Notes under the pieces: generated by a model
Database searches by the model: none
Told to the model about the DNA's origin: nothing
The model's input: only the letters and a program-made list of their open reading frames with translations
Part shown: in pieces, positions 7,154 to 15,508 of the stretch
Numbering within the stretch: position 1 is the first letter of the stretch
How the letters are laid out: each line of letters opens with the position of its first letter
Translations under genes and position numbers: made by a program
Assembly: GCA_050945275.1 (NCBI GenBank)
Contig: JBMNSQ010000032.1
Location: 1-16,163 of the forward strand
Direction of reading: 5' to 3'
DNA length: 16,163 bases
Source of the DNA: JAAYWY01 sp050945275
Lineage (GTDB): Bacteria; Bacillota; DTU030; DUMP01

Positions 7154-9802
7154 ATGAGCATAAAAGAAATTCCTACTGTCTATGATCCTCATAAGGTAGA
7201 AGGAAAATGGTATCAGTATTGGCTGGATAATGGTTTTTTTACACCTAAAATCAATCAGGAAAAAGAACCATTTACTATTGTGATCCCGCCGCCTAATATT
7301 ACCGGGGCGCTCCATATGGGTCACGCCTTGGACAACACTATTCAGGATGTTCTTATCCGCTATCACCGCATGAAAGGTGATCCAACTTTGTGGTTACCTG
7401 GTACCGATCATGCCGGCATTGCTACACAGGCGCGAGTCGAGGCAGAGCTGGCCAAAGAAGGCGTAAGCCGCTGGGATTTGGGTCGACAGAAGTTCCTGGA
7501 GCAGGTTTGGGATTGGAAAAGGCAATATGGCGGTAAAATCATTACCCAGCTACAGCGGCTGGGGGCTTCTTGTGATTTTAGCCGCGAGCGTTTTACCATG
7601 GATGAAGGTTGCTCCAAAGCTGTACGCGAAGTATTCGTTAGCCTTTATGAGCGGGGTCTAATTTATCAAGGTAATTATATTGTGAATTGGTGTCCGCAGT
7701 GCCACACTGCCATTTCAGATATTGAAGTGGAGCACGAGGACACAGCGGGTCATCTGTGGCATGTACGTTATCCGCTGGCAGAAGAAGATGGGTTTATTAC
7801 TGTCGCCACTACCCGTCCGGAAACAATCCTTGGTGATACGGCCGTGGCTGTCAATCCAAGCGATGAACGTTATCAACATCTGGTAGGAAAAGAAGCCATC
7901 TTACCGGTGGTGGGCCGAAAGTTACCTATTATTGCCGACCATTATGTTGACCCCACTTTTGGTTCTGGGGCTGTGAAAATAACACCGAGCCATGATCCCA
8001 ACGACTTTGATATTGGCCAGCGACACAGTCTCGATCAGATTACTGTTATCGACTTAGATGGCAAAATGACCAAAGCGGCTGGCAAGTATGCCAGTCTGGA
8101 TCGCTATGAGTGCCGCGAGCAGTTGGTGGCGGAGCTTGAAGCGGGCGGCTATTTAGTGCAAGTAGAAGATTTAGATCATGCCGTTGGGCACTGCTCTCGT
8201 TGTAGTACAGTAATTGAACCGCTGCTGTCTAAACAGTGGTTTGTTAAGATGCAGCCCTTAGCCGAACCGGCTCTTAAGGCGGTGAAAGAGGGGCGAATCA
8301 GATTTGTGCCTGAGCGGTTTACCAAGATTTATTGTAAGTGGCTCGAGAATATTCGTGATTGGTGTATCTCGCGTCAGTTGTGGTGGGGACATCGTATTCC
8401 AGTCTGGTATTGCGGCGATTGTGGAGCGCAGATTGCTAGTCGGGAAGATATAACCACTTGTAGCTCTTGCGGTAGTAGCAACATTGAGCAGGATTCTGAC
8501 GTTCTGGACACCTGGTTTTCGTCTGCCTTGTGGCCGTTTTCCACGTTGGGTTGGCCCGAGGAGACAGAGGATCTTAAGTACTTTTACCCGACATCGGTGC
8601 TTGTTACCGGACGGGATATTATCTTTTTCTGGGTAGCTAGAATGATTTTTATGGCGCTGGCTTTTATGGATGACGTTCCCTTTAAGGACGTATTCATTCA
8701 CGGCTTAGTTCTAGATGCCGAAGGACGCAAAATGAGTAAGTCGCTGGGTAATGGGATTGATCCTCTGGAGGTTATAGATAAATACGGAGCCGATACTCTT
8801 AGGTTTATGCTGATAAAAGACAGTGTTCCCGGTTATGACCTCCGTTTTCATTGGGATAAGGTAGAAGCTACGAGAAACTTTTCTACCAAGGTATGGAATG
8901 TATCTCGGCTAGCCCTCCTAAATCTAGAGGATTTTGATCCTAACGAAATAGTCACCTCAGAACTACAACTTACCTTAGCTGATCGCTGGATCCAAAGTCG
9001 CTTTAGTTCTGTCAGAAGTGAAGTGATAGAGTTAGTTGAGGGCTATGATTTAGGTGGTGCAGCTACCGCGCTGTATGATTTTATCTGGGATGAATTTTGC
9101 GATTGGTACGTTGAGCTGGCCAAACTTCGTCTATATGGAGATGACGAGCGGGCGCGTCAGACGGCTCAGTATGTCTTGTGGGATGTGCTCGAGCGCACTT
9201 TAAGGTTACTTCATCCCTTCATGCCTTTTATCACCGAAGAAATATGGCAGCATCTACCTCATGATGGGGACAGCATCATGATAGCGTCTTATCCTGATGC
9301 TATCAGTGCCAGAGACGAGGAAGCGGAGCAGCAATTTTCATTGATCCAACAAGTGATACGGGGTATCAGAAATGCTCGGGCCGAAATGGAGGTTCCCCCA
9401 ACCCGCAGGTCCCGCGTGCTGATTCAAGCCCAACCAGAGAAGATAGCCGTCCTTGACGAAGGTAGCGCCTATATTAAGACTTTAGCTTGGGCTAACGAGG
9501 TGGTTACCGGCCCCATTACAGCGGAAAAACCGCAGCAAGCGGTAAGTTTCATAACCAGTGGTGTTGAAGTATACTTGCCGCTCACCGATCTGGTGGATAT
9601 GGATAAAGAAGTGGGCCGTGTCAAGAAAGAGATTGCTGCTATGGAGGCGGAAGTAAAGCGGTCGGAGCGGATGTTGTCTAACAAAGGCTTTTTGGCCAAG
9701 GCACCGGCTGACGTAGTTAACAAAGAACGGGAAAAAGAGGCCGCCTATCGTGATAAATTGGATCGCCTTACGGAGCGATTAGCACTTCTGGAAGGAAAAT
9801 AG
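7154..9802 (+). CDS. valS: Valyl-tRNA synthetase
   Basis: Class I aminoacyl-tRNA synthetase (882 aa) charging tRNA-Val with valine. The class I signatures are HMGH at residues 54-57 after PPPNITG, and KMSKS at 526-530. The editing (CP1) insertion lies between them, with Cys pairs CPQC, CSRC and the ribbon-like CGDC...CSSC followed by DVLDTWFSS, typical of ValS. The anticodon-binding helical domain (WDEFCDWYVE region) and a C-terminal coiled-coil arm (about 815-882) complete the protein. ATG 7154 is preferred: AAAGGG ending at 7144 lies 9 nt upstream, and MSIKEIP is a natural ValS start. ATG 7145, which adds three residues, is possible with AGGA at 7136. Expression is controlled by the T-box leader. 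folC follows after 18 nt, so the two are co-transcribed. Confidence 0.98.
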   Translation: MSIKEIPTVYDPHKVEGKWYQYWLDNGFFTPKINQEKEPFTIVIPPPNITGALHMGHALDNTIQDVLIRYHRMKGDPTLWLPGTDHAGIATQARVEAELAKEGVSRWDLGRQKFLEQVWDWKRQYGGKIITQLQRLGASCDFSRERFTMDEGCSKAVREVFVSLYERGLIYQGNYIVNWCPQCHTAISDIEVEHEDTAGHLWHVRYPLAEEDGFITVATTRPETILGDTAVAVNPSDERYQHLVGKEAILPVVGRKLPIIADHYVDPTFGSGAVKITPSHDPNDFDIGQRHSLDQITVIDLDGKMTKAAGKYASLDRYECREQLVAELEAGGYLVQVEDLDHAVGHCSRCSTVIEPLLSKQWFVKMQPLAEPALKAVKEGRIRFVPERFTKIYCKWLENIRDWCISRQLWWGHRIPVWYCGDCGAQIASREDITTCSSCGSSNIEQDSDVLDTWFSSALWPFSTLGWPEETEDLKYFYPTSVLVTGRDIIFFWVARMIFMALAFMDDVPFKDVFIHGLVLDAEGRKMSKSLGNGIDPLEVIDKYGADTLRFMLIKDSVPGYDLRFHWDKVEATRNFSTKVWNVSRLALLNLEDFDPNEIVTSELQLTLADRWIQSRFSSVRSEVIELVEGYDLGGAATALYDFIWDEFCDWYVELAKLRLYGDDERARQTAQYVLWDVLERTLRLLHPFMPFITEEIWQHLPHDGDSIMIASYPDAISARDEEAEQQFSLIQQVIRGIRNARAEMEVPPTRRSRVLIQAQPEKIAVLDEGSAYIKTLAWANEVVTGPITAEKPQQAVSFITSGVEVYLPLTDLVDMDKEVGRVKKEIAAMEAEVKRSERMLSNKGFLAKAPADVVNKEREKEAAYRDKLDRLTERLALLEGK

Positions 9803-9820
9803 TAGAAAGAGGTGCTGCTA

Positions 9821-11119
9821 GTGAACTGGAAGGAATCGCTGGCTTGGCTGGAGTCACTAGGGCGGTTCGGTAGCCGCCCTGGTTTAGACCGCATAAATAG
9901 GGTACTGGACGAACTGGGGCGGCCACAGCAAGGGCTTAATATTATACATGTGGGCGGGACAAATGGTAAGGGCTCGGTATCGGCTTTTATTAGCTCGGTA
10001 CTCACGGCGGCGGGATATAGGACTGGTTTGTACACGTCGCCTCATTTGTCTCATTATAGCGAGCGATTTCAGATCGATGATGCTGTGGCCAATGACGATG
10101 AGTTGGCACGGTACTTTACCAAGGTGCGGGCAGCTGTTGAACGGCTTCATGACCAGGATGGTTTGATATTAACGGAGTTTGAAGTGCTTACGGTAGTGGC
10201 CTTCTTATATTTTGCTGCCCAGGAGGTTGACTACTTGGTATTGGAAGTGGGCATGGGTGGTCGGCTCGATGCTACTAATGTGGCTTGGCCGAAACTAGCT
10301 GTTATCACCCGAATTGGGCTCGATCACATGGCAGTGCTTGGTAATACGCTAGCTGCTGTGGCCGGTGAGAAAGCGGGTATTATTAAGCCGAAAGTTCCGG
10401 TGGTAATGGGGAAACAGGAGCCGGAATGTGTTTTTGCTATTAGAGATGCAGCACAGCATAATCAGGCTCCGCTCTGCAGTGCTGAAGATTTGGTTGCTGT
10501 GCAGCCAAAAGAGCATACTTTAAACGGCCAGCTGTTTGATCTTAAGGTAGCTGGCCGCTTATTCCGGGATGTTCGTATTACATTATTGGGGCTGCATCAA
10601 TTGGAGAACGTAGCCACAGCGGTTAGTGCCCTTGAGATGCTAAATAGCCAGGGGGCCAACATTAGTGATGATGCCCTTCGCCGCGGTTTAGCCGCCGCCA
10701 GCTGGCCCGCACGTTTTGAGGTGGTGAGAAACCGGCCGCTGGTGATAATAGATGGTGCTCATAATGCCGATGGTGCTAAGGCGTTAGCGCGTACGGTCAG
10801 GCAGTATTTACCGGGTTTACAGCCGATATTGGTGGTCGGTCTACTATCTGATAAGGATGTAAGTACCATTCTTAGCTTTTTTGCATCTTTTGCTGCCAGG
10901 GCTATTGTCACTAGGCCCGATAGCCCGCGGGCAGCACAGCCACATGAGGTAGCGACGACGCTTAAGTGCCTTGGGGTACAGGCGGAGATAGAGCCGGATA
11001 TTGGTGCTGCAGTGGCCAAGGCGTTAGCCTTGACGGGGCCGGACGATGCGGTACTGGTTTGTGGCTCGCTCTACTTGGCCGGCACGGCGAGGGGATATCT
11101 GCTAAGCGGCTCTTTCTGA
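9821..11119 (+). CDS. folC: Folylpolyglutamate synthase / dihydrofolate synthase
   Basis: Mur-ligase-family enzyme (432 aa) that adds glutamate to dihydropteroate and/or to reduced folates using ATP, keeping folates in the cell. Visible signatures: P-loop GTNGKGS at residues 46-52, TSPHL and ERFQI just after it, LEVGMGGRLDATN, the GLDHM...GEKAGIIK stretch, and the DGAHN motif at 311-315 in the C-terminal domain. GTG 9821 is chosen because GAGGTG at 9809-9814 gives 6-nt spacing; the GTG at 9812 lies inside that site. It is the second gene of the T-box controlled valS operon, a common Firmicute pairing. It is convergent with the minus-strand gene that ends 22 bp downstream, and no good terminator separates them. 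Whether the enzyme is bifunctional cannot be judged from the motifs alone. Confidence 0.95.
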   Translation: MNWKESLAWLESLGRFGSRPGLDRINRVLDELGRPQQGLNIIHVGGTNGKGSVSAFISSVLTAAGYRTGLYTSPHLSHYSERFQIDDAVANDDELARYFTKVRAAVERLHDQDGLILTEFEVLTVVAFLYFAAQEVDYLVLEVGMGGRLDATNVAWPKLAVITRIGLDHMAVLGNTLAAVAGEKAGIIKPKVPVVMGKQEPECVFAIRDAAQHNQAPLCSAEDLVAVQPKEHTLNGQLFDLKVAGRLFRDVRITLLGLHQLENVATAVSALEMLNSQGANISDDALRRGLAAASWPARFEVVRNRPLVIIDGAHNADGAKALARTVRQYLPGLQPILVVGLLSDKDVSTILSFFASFAARAIVTRPDSPRAAQPHEVATTLKCLGVQAEIEPDIGAAVAKALALTGPDDAVLVCGSLYLAGTARGYLLSGSF

Positions 11120-11141
11120 TGTCGTTCACCAGGAGATGTTA

Positions 11142-12227
11142 CTAACCTCTCCTTAAAAAAATTTGGACCTCGCCACGAGTAACTTCGGCTTCGGTAATCT
11201 CTAGGCCAGCCACCAGGGGTATGTTTAAGCTAAGGTCCCGGTCTTTAAATAGTAGCTCTAGGGCACTGTCGGGGACTTGGGTATCGCTTATGGTGACAGA
11301 ATGAGGCTCGAAAATAATCCGACGTTTATCGGGACGGATGGTAAAACTAAGGGTATAATTCAGCTTCGGTCGCTCTAGAATCATGAATCCCGGTTGACAG
11401 CGGAGACGAAAACGGTCGCTTAGACTAAGGCTGCGGTTTACGATATCTTCCAAAGTGGAATCTTTAAATGTGACCGTGGCTTGCCCCCGCAGGTAATCTA
11501 GCTGAACATTATCAGGGCGAATGGTGCTCCAAGGCAATTTACTAAGACGATTGAGACAATGGTCGATATCCGGCAATACCTGTTCCCAGGTTTGGCTAAG
11601 AGCCAAAACAGCTGGAAAGTCGGCCAATTTTTTTTCAGCTTCGGCCAAAGCCAGGGATTTGGCGAGCCGTAGTTGTTCGGTTTGCTGTAGATTTTTTTCA
11701 ATAGTAGCATGGGTGGCGGCTATGTCTTGTAACCGGGCTTGAAATGCTTCTTCTTTTGCTTCTACTTGTTCCGTTAATGCCTGCAGTTGGCGCAGGCTGC
11801 GTACATTGCTGTCCACGAGTGTAATTATAATATCTAATCTGTTAAGGAAGTCGGTCAGGTTAGTTGCACTAAGAAGGACATCAAGATAGGTAAGACTTCC
11901 TTCTTCTACTAAAAAACGCAGCCATTGCCCCACTATCTCTTCTTCTTTTGCCATTGATGTTGTTAACCGGCTCTTTTCTTGTTGTGCCAGGTTGAGATCA
12001 GTTTTTAATTTCTCTAAGCGAGCCTCGGCCTGAGCTTTGTCCGCTCTAAGTAAGACCAATTTAGTATCTATCTGAAGAATTTCGGCTACTAAACGTTGTT
12101 TGTCTTCGATGGCGATTATAGCTTCCTCACTCGATATTGGAGCCGCCTTGATGGAAGTTAAATTTAAGGCTGTAGCGAGTACAATTAGTAAACACCAAGT
12201 CAGAATTTGATTGAAATAATTACGCAT
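11142..12227 (-). CDS. Exported coiled-coil protein, PcsB/EnvC-like N-terminal region, unknown function
   Basis: 361 aa, not assigned to a named gene. A signal peptide with a hydrophobic core (residues about 8-24) ends near KAAP (about 28-30). Two long charged coiled-coil stretches follow (about 33-110 and 150-225), split by a segment with LVEEGSLTYLDVLL...TNLTDFLNRL. This layout resembles the coiled-coil region of PcsB, CwlO and EnvC-type peptidoglycan hydrolases or their activators. The CHAP, NlpC/P60 or LytM domain expected after it is missing. Instead the last 130 residues form a beta-rich domain without obvious catalytic residues, which I do not recognise. Start ATG 12225-12227 has GGAGGT 8 nt upstream on the minus strand. 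It stands alone, divergent from nrdD. A cell-envelope role is likely, perhaps scaffolding; this is inference. Confidence 0.75.
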   Translation of the reverse strand: MRNYFNQILTWCLLIVLATALNLTSIKAAPISSEEAIIAIEDKQRLVAEILQIDTKLVLLRADKAQAEARLEKLKTDLNLAQQEKSRLTTSMAKEEEIVGQWLRFLVEEGSLTYLDVLLSATNLTDFLNRLDIIITLVDSNVRSLRQLQALTEQVEAKEEAFQARLQDIAATHATIEKNLQQTEQLRLAKSLALAEAEKKLADFPAVLALSQTWEQVLPDIDHCLNRLSKLPWSTIRPDNVQLDYLRGQATVTFKDSTLEDIVNRSLSLSDRFRLRCQPGFMILERPKLNYTLSFTIRPDKRRIIFEPHSVTISDTQVPDSALELLFKDRDLSLNIPLVAGLEITEAEVTRGEVQIFLRRG

Positions 12228-12283
12228 GAGCGGTTACCTCCATTTATTGGCCATTCTCGGGCTCAAGTCGCCTTGTTTAGCCC

Positions 12284-12313
12284 TAGACATCCGCTATATG
12301 GTGGCTGTATACT
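12284..12313 (+). promoter_or_regulatory. Candidate sigma-A promoter for nrdDG
   Basis: TAGACA (12284-12289) and TATACT (12308-12313) with an 18-bp spacer, each 5 of 6 to consensus, lie in the divergent gap between the exported coiled-coil gene and nrdD. Transcription would start near 12320. Two CTATAT cores (12294-12299 and 12312-12317) overlap it and recall half of NrdR boxes, but their flanks fit poorly. Confidence 0.5.
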
Positions 12314-12379
12314 ATATCTACCACTACATGTTGTGTTTGGCAACGGTGATGGTAACATTTGATAAATGGGGGCAATTTA

Positions 12380-14494
12380 ATGCTAACACAGATTCGCAAA
12401 CGGGACGGCCGTCTAGTTCCCTATGACTCTGAGCGCATAACTACTGCTATTTTTAAGGCCGCTCAATCGGTTGGCGGAGGCGATCGGGAGCGGGCTAGGT
12501 ATTTGGCCCAGGAAGTGGAGCAGATATTGATCGAGCGCTACTCTAACGGGGTTATTCCCGAAGTAGAACAAATTCAAGATATTGTAGAAAAGGTATTAAT
12601 AGAAAATGGACATGCTCGTACCGCTAAAACCTACATATTGTACCGGAAGCAACGTTCAGACTGGCGTCAATTAGAAAATGTCTTTCTTGACGTGGAGCGG
12701 ACTGTACTGCGCTACCTGGAAGGGGAGAGTTGGCGGGTAAAGGAAAACAGCAATATGGATTATTCGCTTCAGGGGCTCAATAACCACATTATTGGCGCGG
12801 TAACGTCCCGTTACTGGCTAAATCGCATTTATCCAGCTAAGATAGCTAACGCCCATGCCAATGGAGATATTCACATTCACGATTTAGCATTGCTAGCCCC
12901 GTACTGTTGTGGCTGGGATTTGTCTGAGCTTCTGTTGCATGGTTTTAAAGGGGCGGCTCAGAAGGTAGAAAGCGCGCCTGCCAGGCATCTGCGTACAGCT
13001 TTGGGGCAAATCGCCAACTTCTTTTATACGCTCCAAGGAGAGGCTGCTGGAGCTCAAGCGCTAGCCAGTTTCGATACGTATTTGGCTCCTTTTGTACGCT
13101 ACGACAGACTAAATTATCAAGAAGTAAAACAAGCCCTTCAGGAATTTATTTTTAATCTTAATGTGCCGACACGAGTCGGTTTTCAAACCCCATTTGTTAA
13201 TCTTACGTTTGATGTACGGCCCCCCAGCACCATGCAGGACGAGCCAATTATAATCGGCGGCCAGCGGCAGCAGGAAACTTATGGTGAGTTTCAGGCCGAG
13301 ATGGACCTAATAAATCAAGCTTTTTGTGAAGTGATGACTGAAGGTGATGCAAAAGGTCGTATCTTTACCTTCCCCATTCCCACCTATAACATTACTGCTG
13401 ACTTTCCGTGGGGAACACCGGTGGCCGAAAAAATAATGTACATGACGGCTAAGTATGGCATTCCTTATTTCGCTAACTTTGTTAATTCCGACCTTGATCC
13501 AGAGGACGTTCGGTCCATGTGCTGTCGCCTCAGGCTGGACGTACGTGAGCTCAGGCACCGCGGCGGGGGGCTTTTTGGAGCCAATCCCTTAACAGGTTCG
13601 ATTGGCGTGGTTACCGTAAATTTACCCCGATTGGGCTATATAGCAGCGGACAAGAACGAATTTCTCACCCTATTGGCTAAGCAGATGGAATTGGCTAAAG
13701 AAAGCCTGATCCTAAAGCGCAAAGCCTTAGAACAATTTACCGAGCAAGGTCTGTACCCCTATTCTCACTTTTACCTCCGTCACATTAAAGCCGGTTTTGG
13801 CGGTTATTGGGAGAACCACTTTAATACCATTGGGATTGTGGGTTTACATGAAGCGGCACTCAACCTCTTGGGCGTTGGAATTAACACGACTGAGGGCAAA
13901 GACTTTGCTCATCTGGTATTGGACTTTATGCGTGAACGCCTCAGCGATTATCAGGAAGAAACAGGACGTCTATTTAACCTGGAGGCCACACCGGCCGAAG
14001 GTACTAGTTACCGCTTAGCCAAGCTGGACAAGGAACTCTACCCGAATATTATCACATCTGGCGAAAAAGAACCATACTACACAAATTCCACTCAGTTGCC
14101 GGTAAACCACGGTTTGGATCTGTTTACCGCTCTTTTACATCAAGATAATCTGCAAACAAAATACACCGGCGGCACGGTGTTTCACGCGTTCTTAGGTGAA
14201 AAGGTTACTGATCTTGCCACCTGTGAGCAGGTTATTCGCACTGTCTTTGATAATTTTCATCTGCCCTATTTCTCTCTTACCCCTACGTTTAGTGTTTGCC
14301 CTGAGCATGGATACTTGAACGGTGAACAGCCCGCCTGTCCTAATTGTAATGCTGAGACGGAGGTATGGAGCCGAGTGGTGGGCTATTATCGCCCGGTGAA
14401 AAACTGGAATCGAGGGAAACAAGAAGAATTTCGCCAGCGCTGCACGTTCGCGGCTGACGGAAAAGTCGGGCCGGAAACTTTAGCCGGAAAGTAG
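12380..14494 (+). CDS. nrdD: Anaerobic (class III) ribonucleoside-triphosphate reductase
   Basis: Glycyl-radical enzyme (704 aa) making deoxyribonucleotides from NTPs without oxygen. The first 90 residues form an ATP-cone allosteric domain (KRDGRLVPYD start). Active-site cysteines lie in YCCGWDL (C176-C177) and in MCCRLRLD (C381-C382) before the GGGLFGANPLTGS segment. A C-terminal zinc site is visible as C640-x2-H643 and C653-x2-C656. The radical glycine is Gly668 in RVVGYYRP, followed by the usual WNRGKQEEF tail. ATG 12380 is preferred with GGGGG at 12368-12372, 7 nt upstream; TTG 12359 is in frame but has no site. nrdG follows after 13 nt with its ribosome binding site touching the nrdD stop, so the two are an operon. 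This gene pair implies growth without oxygen. Confidence 0.97.
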   Translation: MLTQIRKRDGRLVPYDSERITTAIFKAAQSVGGGDRERARYLAQEVEQILIERYSNGVIPEVEQIQDIVEKVLIENGHARTAKTYILYRKQRSDWRQLENVFLDVERTVLRYLEGESWRVKENSNMDYSLQGLNNHIIGAVTSRYWLNRIYPAKIANAHANGDIHIHDLALLAPYCCGWDLSELLLHGFKGAAQKVESAPARHLRTALGQIANFFYTLQGEAAGAQALASFDTYLAPFVRYDRLNYQEVKQALQEFIFNLNVPTRVGFQTPFVNLTFDVRPPSTMQDEPIIIGGQRQQETYGEFQAEMDLINQAFCEVMTEGDAKGRIFTFPIPTYNITADFPWGTPVAEKIMYMTAKYGIPYFANFVNSDLDPEDVRSMCCRLRLDVRELRHRGGGLFGANPLTGSIGVVTVNLPRLGYIAADKNEFLTLLAKQMELAKESLILKRKALEQFTEQGLYPYSHFYLRHIKAGFGGYWENHFNTIGIVGLHEAALNLLGVGINTTEGKDFAHLVLDFMRERLSDYQEETGRLFNLEATPAEGTSYRLAKLDKELYPNIITSGEKEPYYTNSTQLPVNHGLDLFTALLHQDNLQTKYTGGTVFHAFLGEKVTDLATCEQVIRTVFDNFHLPYFSLTPTFSVCPEHGYLNGEQPACPNCNAETEVWSRVVGYYRPVKNWNRGKQEEFRQRCTFAADGKVGPETLAGK

Positions 14495-14507
14495 AGGAGT
14501 GTAAGTG

Positions 14508-15203
14508 GTGTCAATTAAGGGAGTAGAATGGACGAGCTTGGTTGATTTCCCGGGCCAAATTTGCACCACTTTGTTTTGGGATAGATGTAATATGCGTTGC
14601 AGATTTTGTCATAATGCACCTCTTGTTTTGATGTCCCCCGAGCTTTCTGCCATAAACGAAGCGTTGCTGCTGACTAAGTTACAACAACGTAAGGAGCTAG
14701 TGCCGGCGGTCTGTATTAGTGGTGGCGAACCTACTTTAGACCCAGAGTTACCTGTCTTCATTAAACGGTTAAAGAACTTGGGATTTGCAGTAAAGTTAGA
14801 TACAAACGGTACCCAGCCCGATATGTTAAGGGAACTTTTGGCTGGTAACTTGATAGATTACGTTGCTATGGATATAAAAGGACCGGCGGATAAGTATAAC
14901 CTCATAGTCAATGTGCCGGTGGATATTAAAATGATACAAGATAGCATCGGTTTAGTGAGAAAAATGGCTCCGGCTTATGAGTTTAGAACAACTGTTGTCC
15001 CGGGGCTATTGGAGGAATCTGACATAATGGCTATAGGTTGTGAGTTGGCGGGAGTACAAAAATACGTATTGCAGCAATTTAAACCGTCGATCCGGTTACT
15101 AGATCGTCAATTAGAGAAGCGAAAACCTTACCCAGATGAGTTTTTGTATCAGGTAGCAGCTAAGCTTGAAGCTTATGTGGCTACGGTGGAAGTGCGTTGT
15201 TAA
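14508..15203 (+). CDS. nrdG: Radical-SAM activating enzyme of anaerobic ribonucleotide reductase
   Basis: Iron-sulfur enzyme (231 aa) that uses S-adenosylmethionine to place the glycyl radical on NrdD. The CxxxCxxC cluster motif is C27-x3-C31-x2-C34 (CNMRCRFC). SGGEPTLDP is the SAM-binding GGE-type motif, followed by KLDTNGT and YVAMDIKGP, all typical of the longer NrdG2-type activases (the E. coli NrdG is shorter). The GTG at 14508 is taken as start because GAGGAG (14494-14499) is then well spaced; the adjacent GTG at 14505 would add one residue. It is translationally close to nrdD. Similar radical-SAM activases serve other glycyl-radical enzymes, but adjacency to nrdD settles the assignment. 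Confidence 0.93.
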   Translation: MSIKGVEWTSLVDFPGQICTTLFWDRCNMRCRFCHNAPLVLMSPELSAINEALLLTKLQQRKELVPAVCISGGEPTLDPELPVFIKRLKNLGFAVKLDTNGTQPDMLRELLAGNLIDYVAMDIKGPADKYNLIVNVPVDIKMIQDSIGLVRKMAPAYEFRTTVVPGLLEESDIMAIGCELAGVQKYVLQQFKPSIRLLDRQLEKRKPYPDEFLYQVAAKLEAYVATVEVRC

Positions 15204-15262
15204 GCCGTTGTGCGGTCCATACCTAAGGTCAAGAAGTCAACACTTTGGGCCGATAATGGTTA

Positions 15263-15291
15263 TTGATAAACAATAAAGCAAATGATATACT
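15263..15291 (+). promoter_or_regulatory. Strong extended -10 promoter for the small zinc-ribbon gene
   Basis: TTGATA (15263-15268), a 17-bp spacer, and TATACT (15286-15291) preceded by TG at 15283-15284, giving a full TGnTATACT extended -10. The start would be near 15298, about 23 nt before the ATG. Confidence 0.75.
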
Positions 15292-15320
15292 GAACTGAGT
15301 TAAGTAACGGAGGTGAAGCT

Positions 15321-15461
15321 ATGGTTTTGTGTCCGGTGTGCGATATGGAGTTTGAAATCCCGGCAGACAAAGGACCGGGGGATGTTGTGGAGTGCCCTTA
15401 TTGTTTTGTCGAGTTAGTGCTAAAGTTAGAAGATGGCAAACTGGTAGCAGAAGAATCCTAG
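15321..15461 (+). CDS. 46-aa LysW-like zinc-ribbon protein
   Basis: A small protein of 46 aa with two Cys pairs, CPVC (residues 4-7) and CPYC (25-28), about 17 residues apart, an FEIP segment between them and a beta-like VELVLKLEDGKL tail. The pattern C-P-x-C, E-x-P, D/E-C-P-x-C, E-L matches the zinc-bound fold of LysW, the amino-group carrier of lysine/arginine biosynthesis. LysW proteins end in EDWGE, whose last Glu carries the substrate; this one ends in EES, so a carrier function is doubtful. GGAGGTG at 15309-15315 is 5 nt from the ATG. It has its own strong promoter and terminator, so it is a single-gene transcript. No lysine biosynthesis gene is nearby. Its function is unknown; a zinc-binding or protein-interaction role is a guess. 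Confidence 0.85.
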   Translation: MVLCPVCDMEFEIPADKGPGDVVECPYCFVELVLKLEDGKLVAEES

Positions 15462-15467
15462 TAAAGG

Positions 15468-15502
15468 AAAAGCCTTCACCCTCTTGAGGGACGAGGGCTT
15501 TT
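15468..15502. terminator. Bidirectional intrinsic terminator
   Basis: AAAAGCC (15468-15474) pairs with GGCTTTT (15496-15502), and an inner CCCTC (15479-15483) pairs with GAGGG (15486-15490) around a TT loop, with internal loops of 4 and 5 nt between. The A-rich left and T-rich right arms give a T-tract in both directions, so it can end the small zinc-ribbon gene (plus) and the ZIP transporter gene (minus). Confidence 0.8.
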
Positions 15503-15508
15503 GCCTAA

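Noticed and set aside
8258..8701. 147-aa open frame on the minus strand within valS
   Set aside because: It is a shadow of the ValS frame; its composition follows the reverse complement of conserved valS codons.
11131..11153. Hairpin AGGAGA/TCTCCT between folC and the convergent coiled-coil gene as a terminator
   Set aside because: The stem is only 6 bp with an 11-nt loop, no T-run follows on either strand, and one arm lies inside the minus-strand coding region.
12294..12317. Two CTATAT cores as NrdR boxes
   Set aside because: The flanks do not complete the ACAC...GTGT palindrome, and the 18-bp spacing is not that of known NrdR box pairs.
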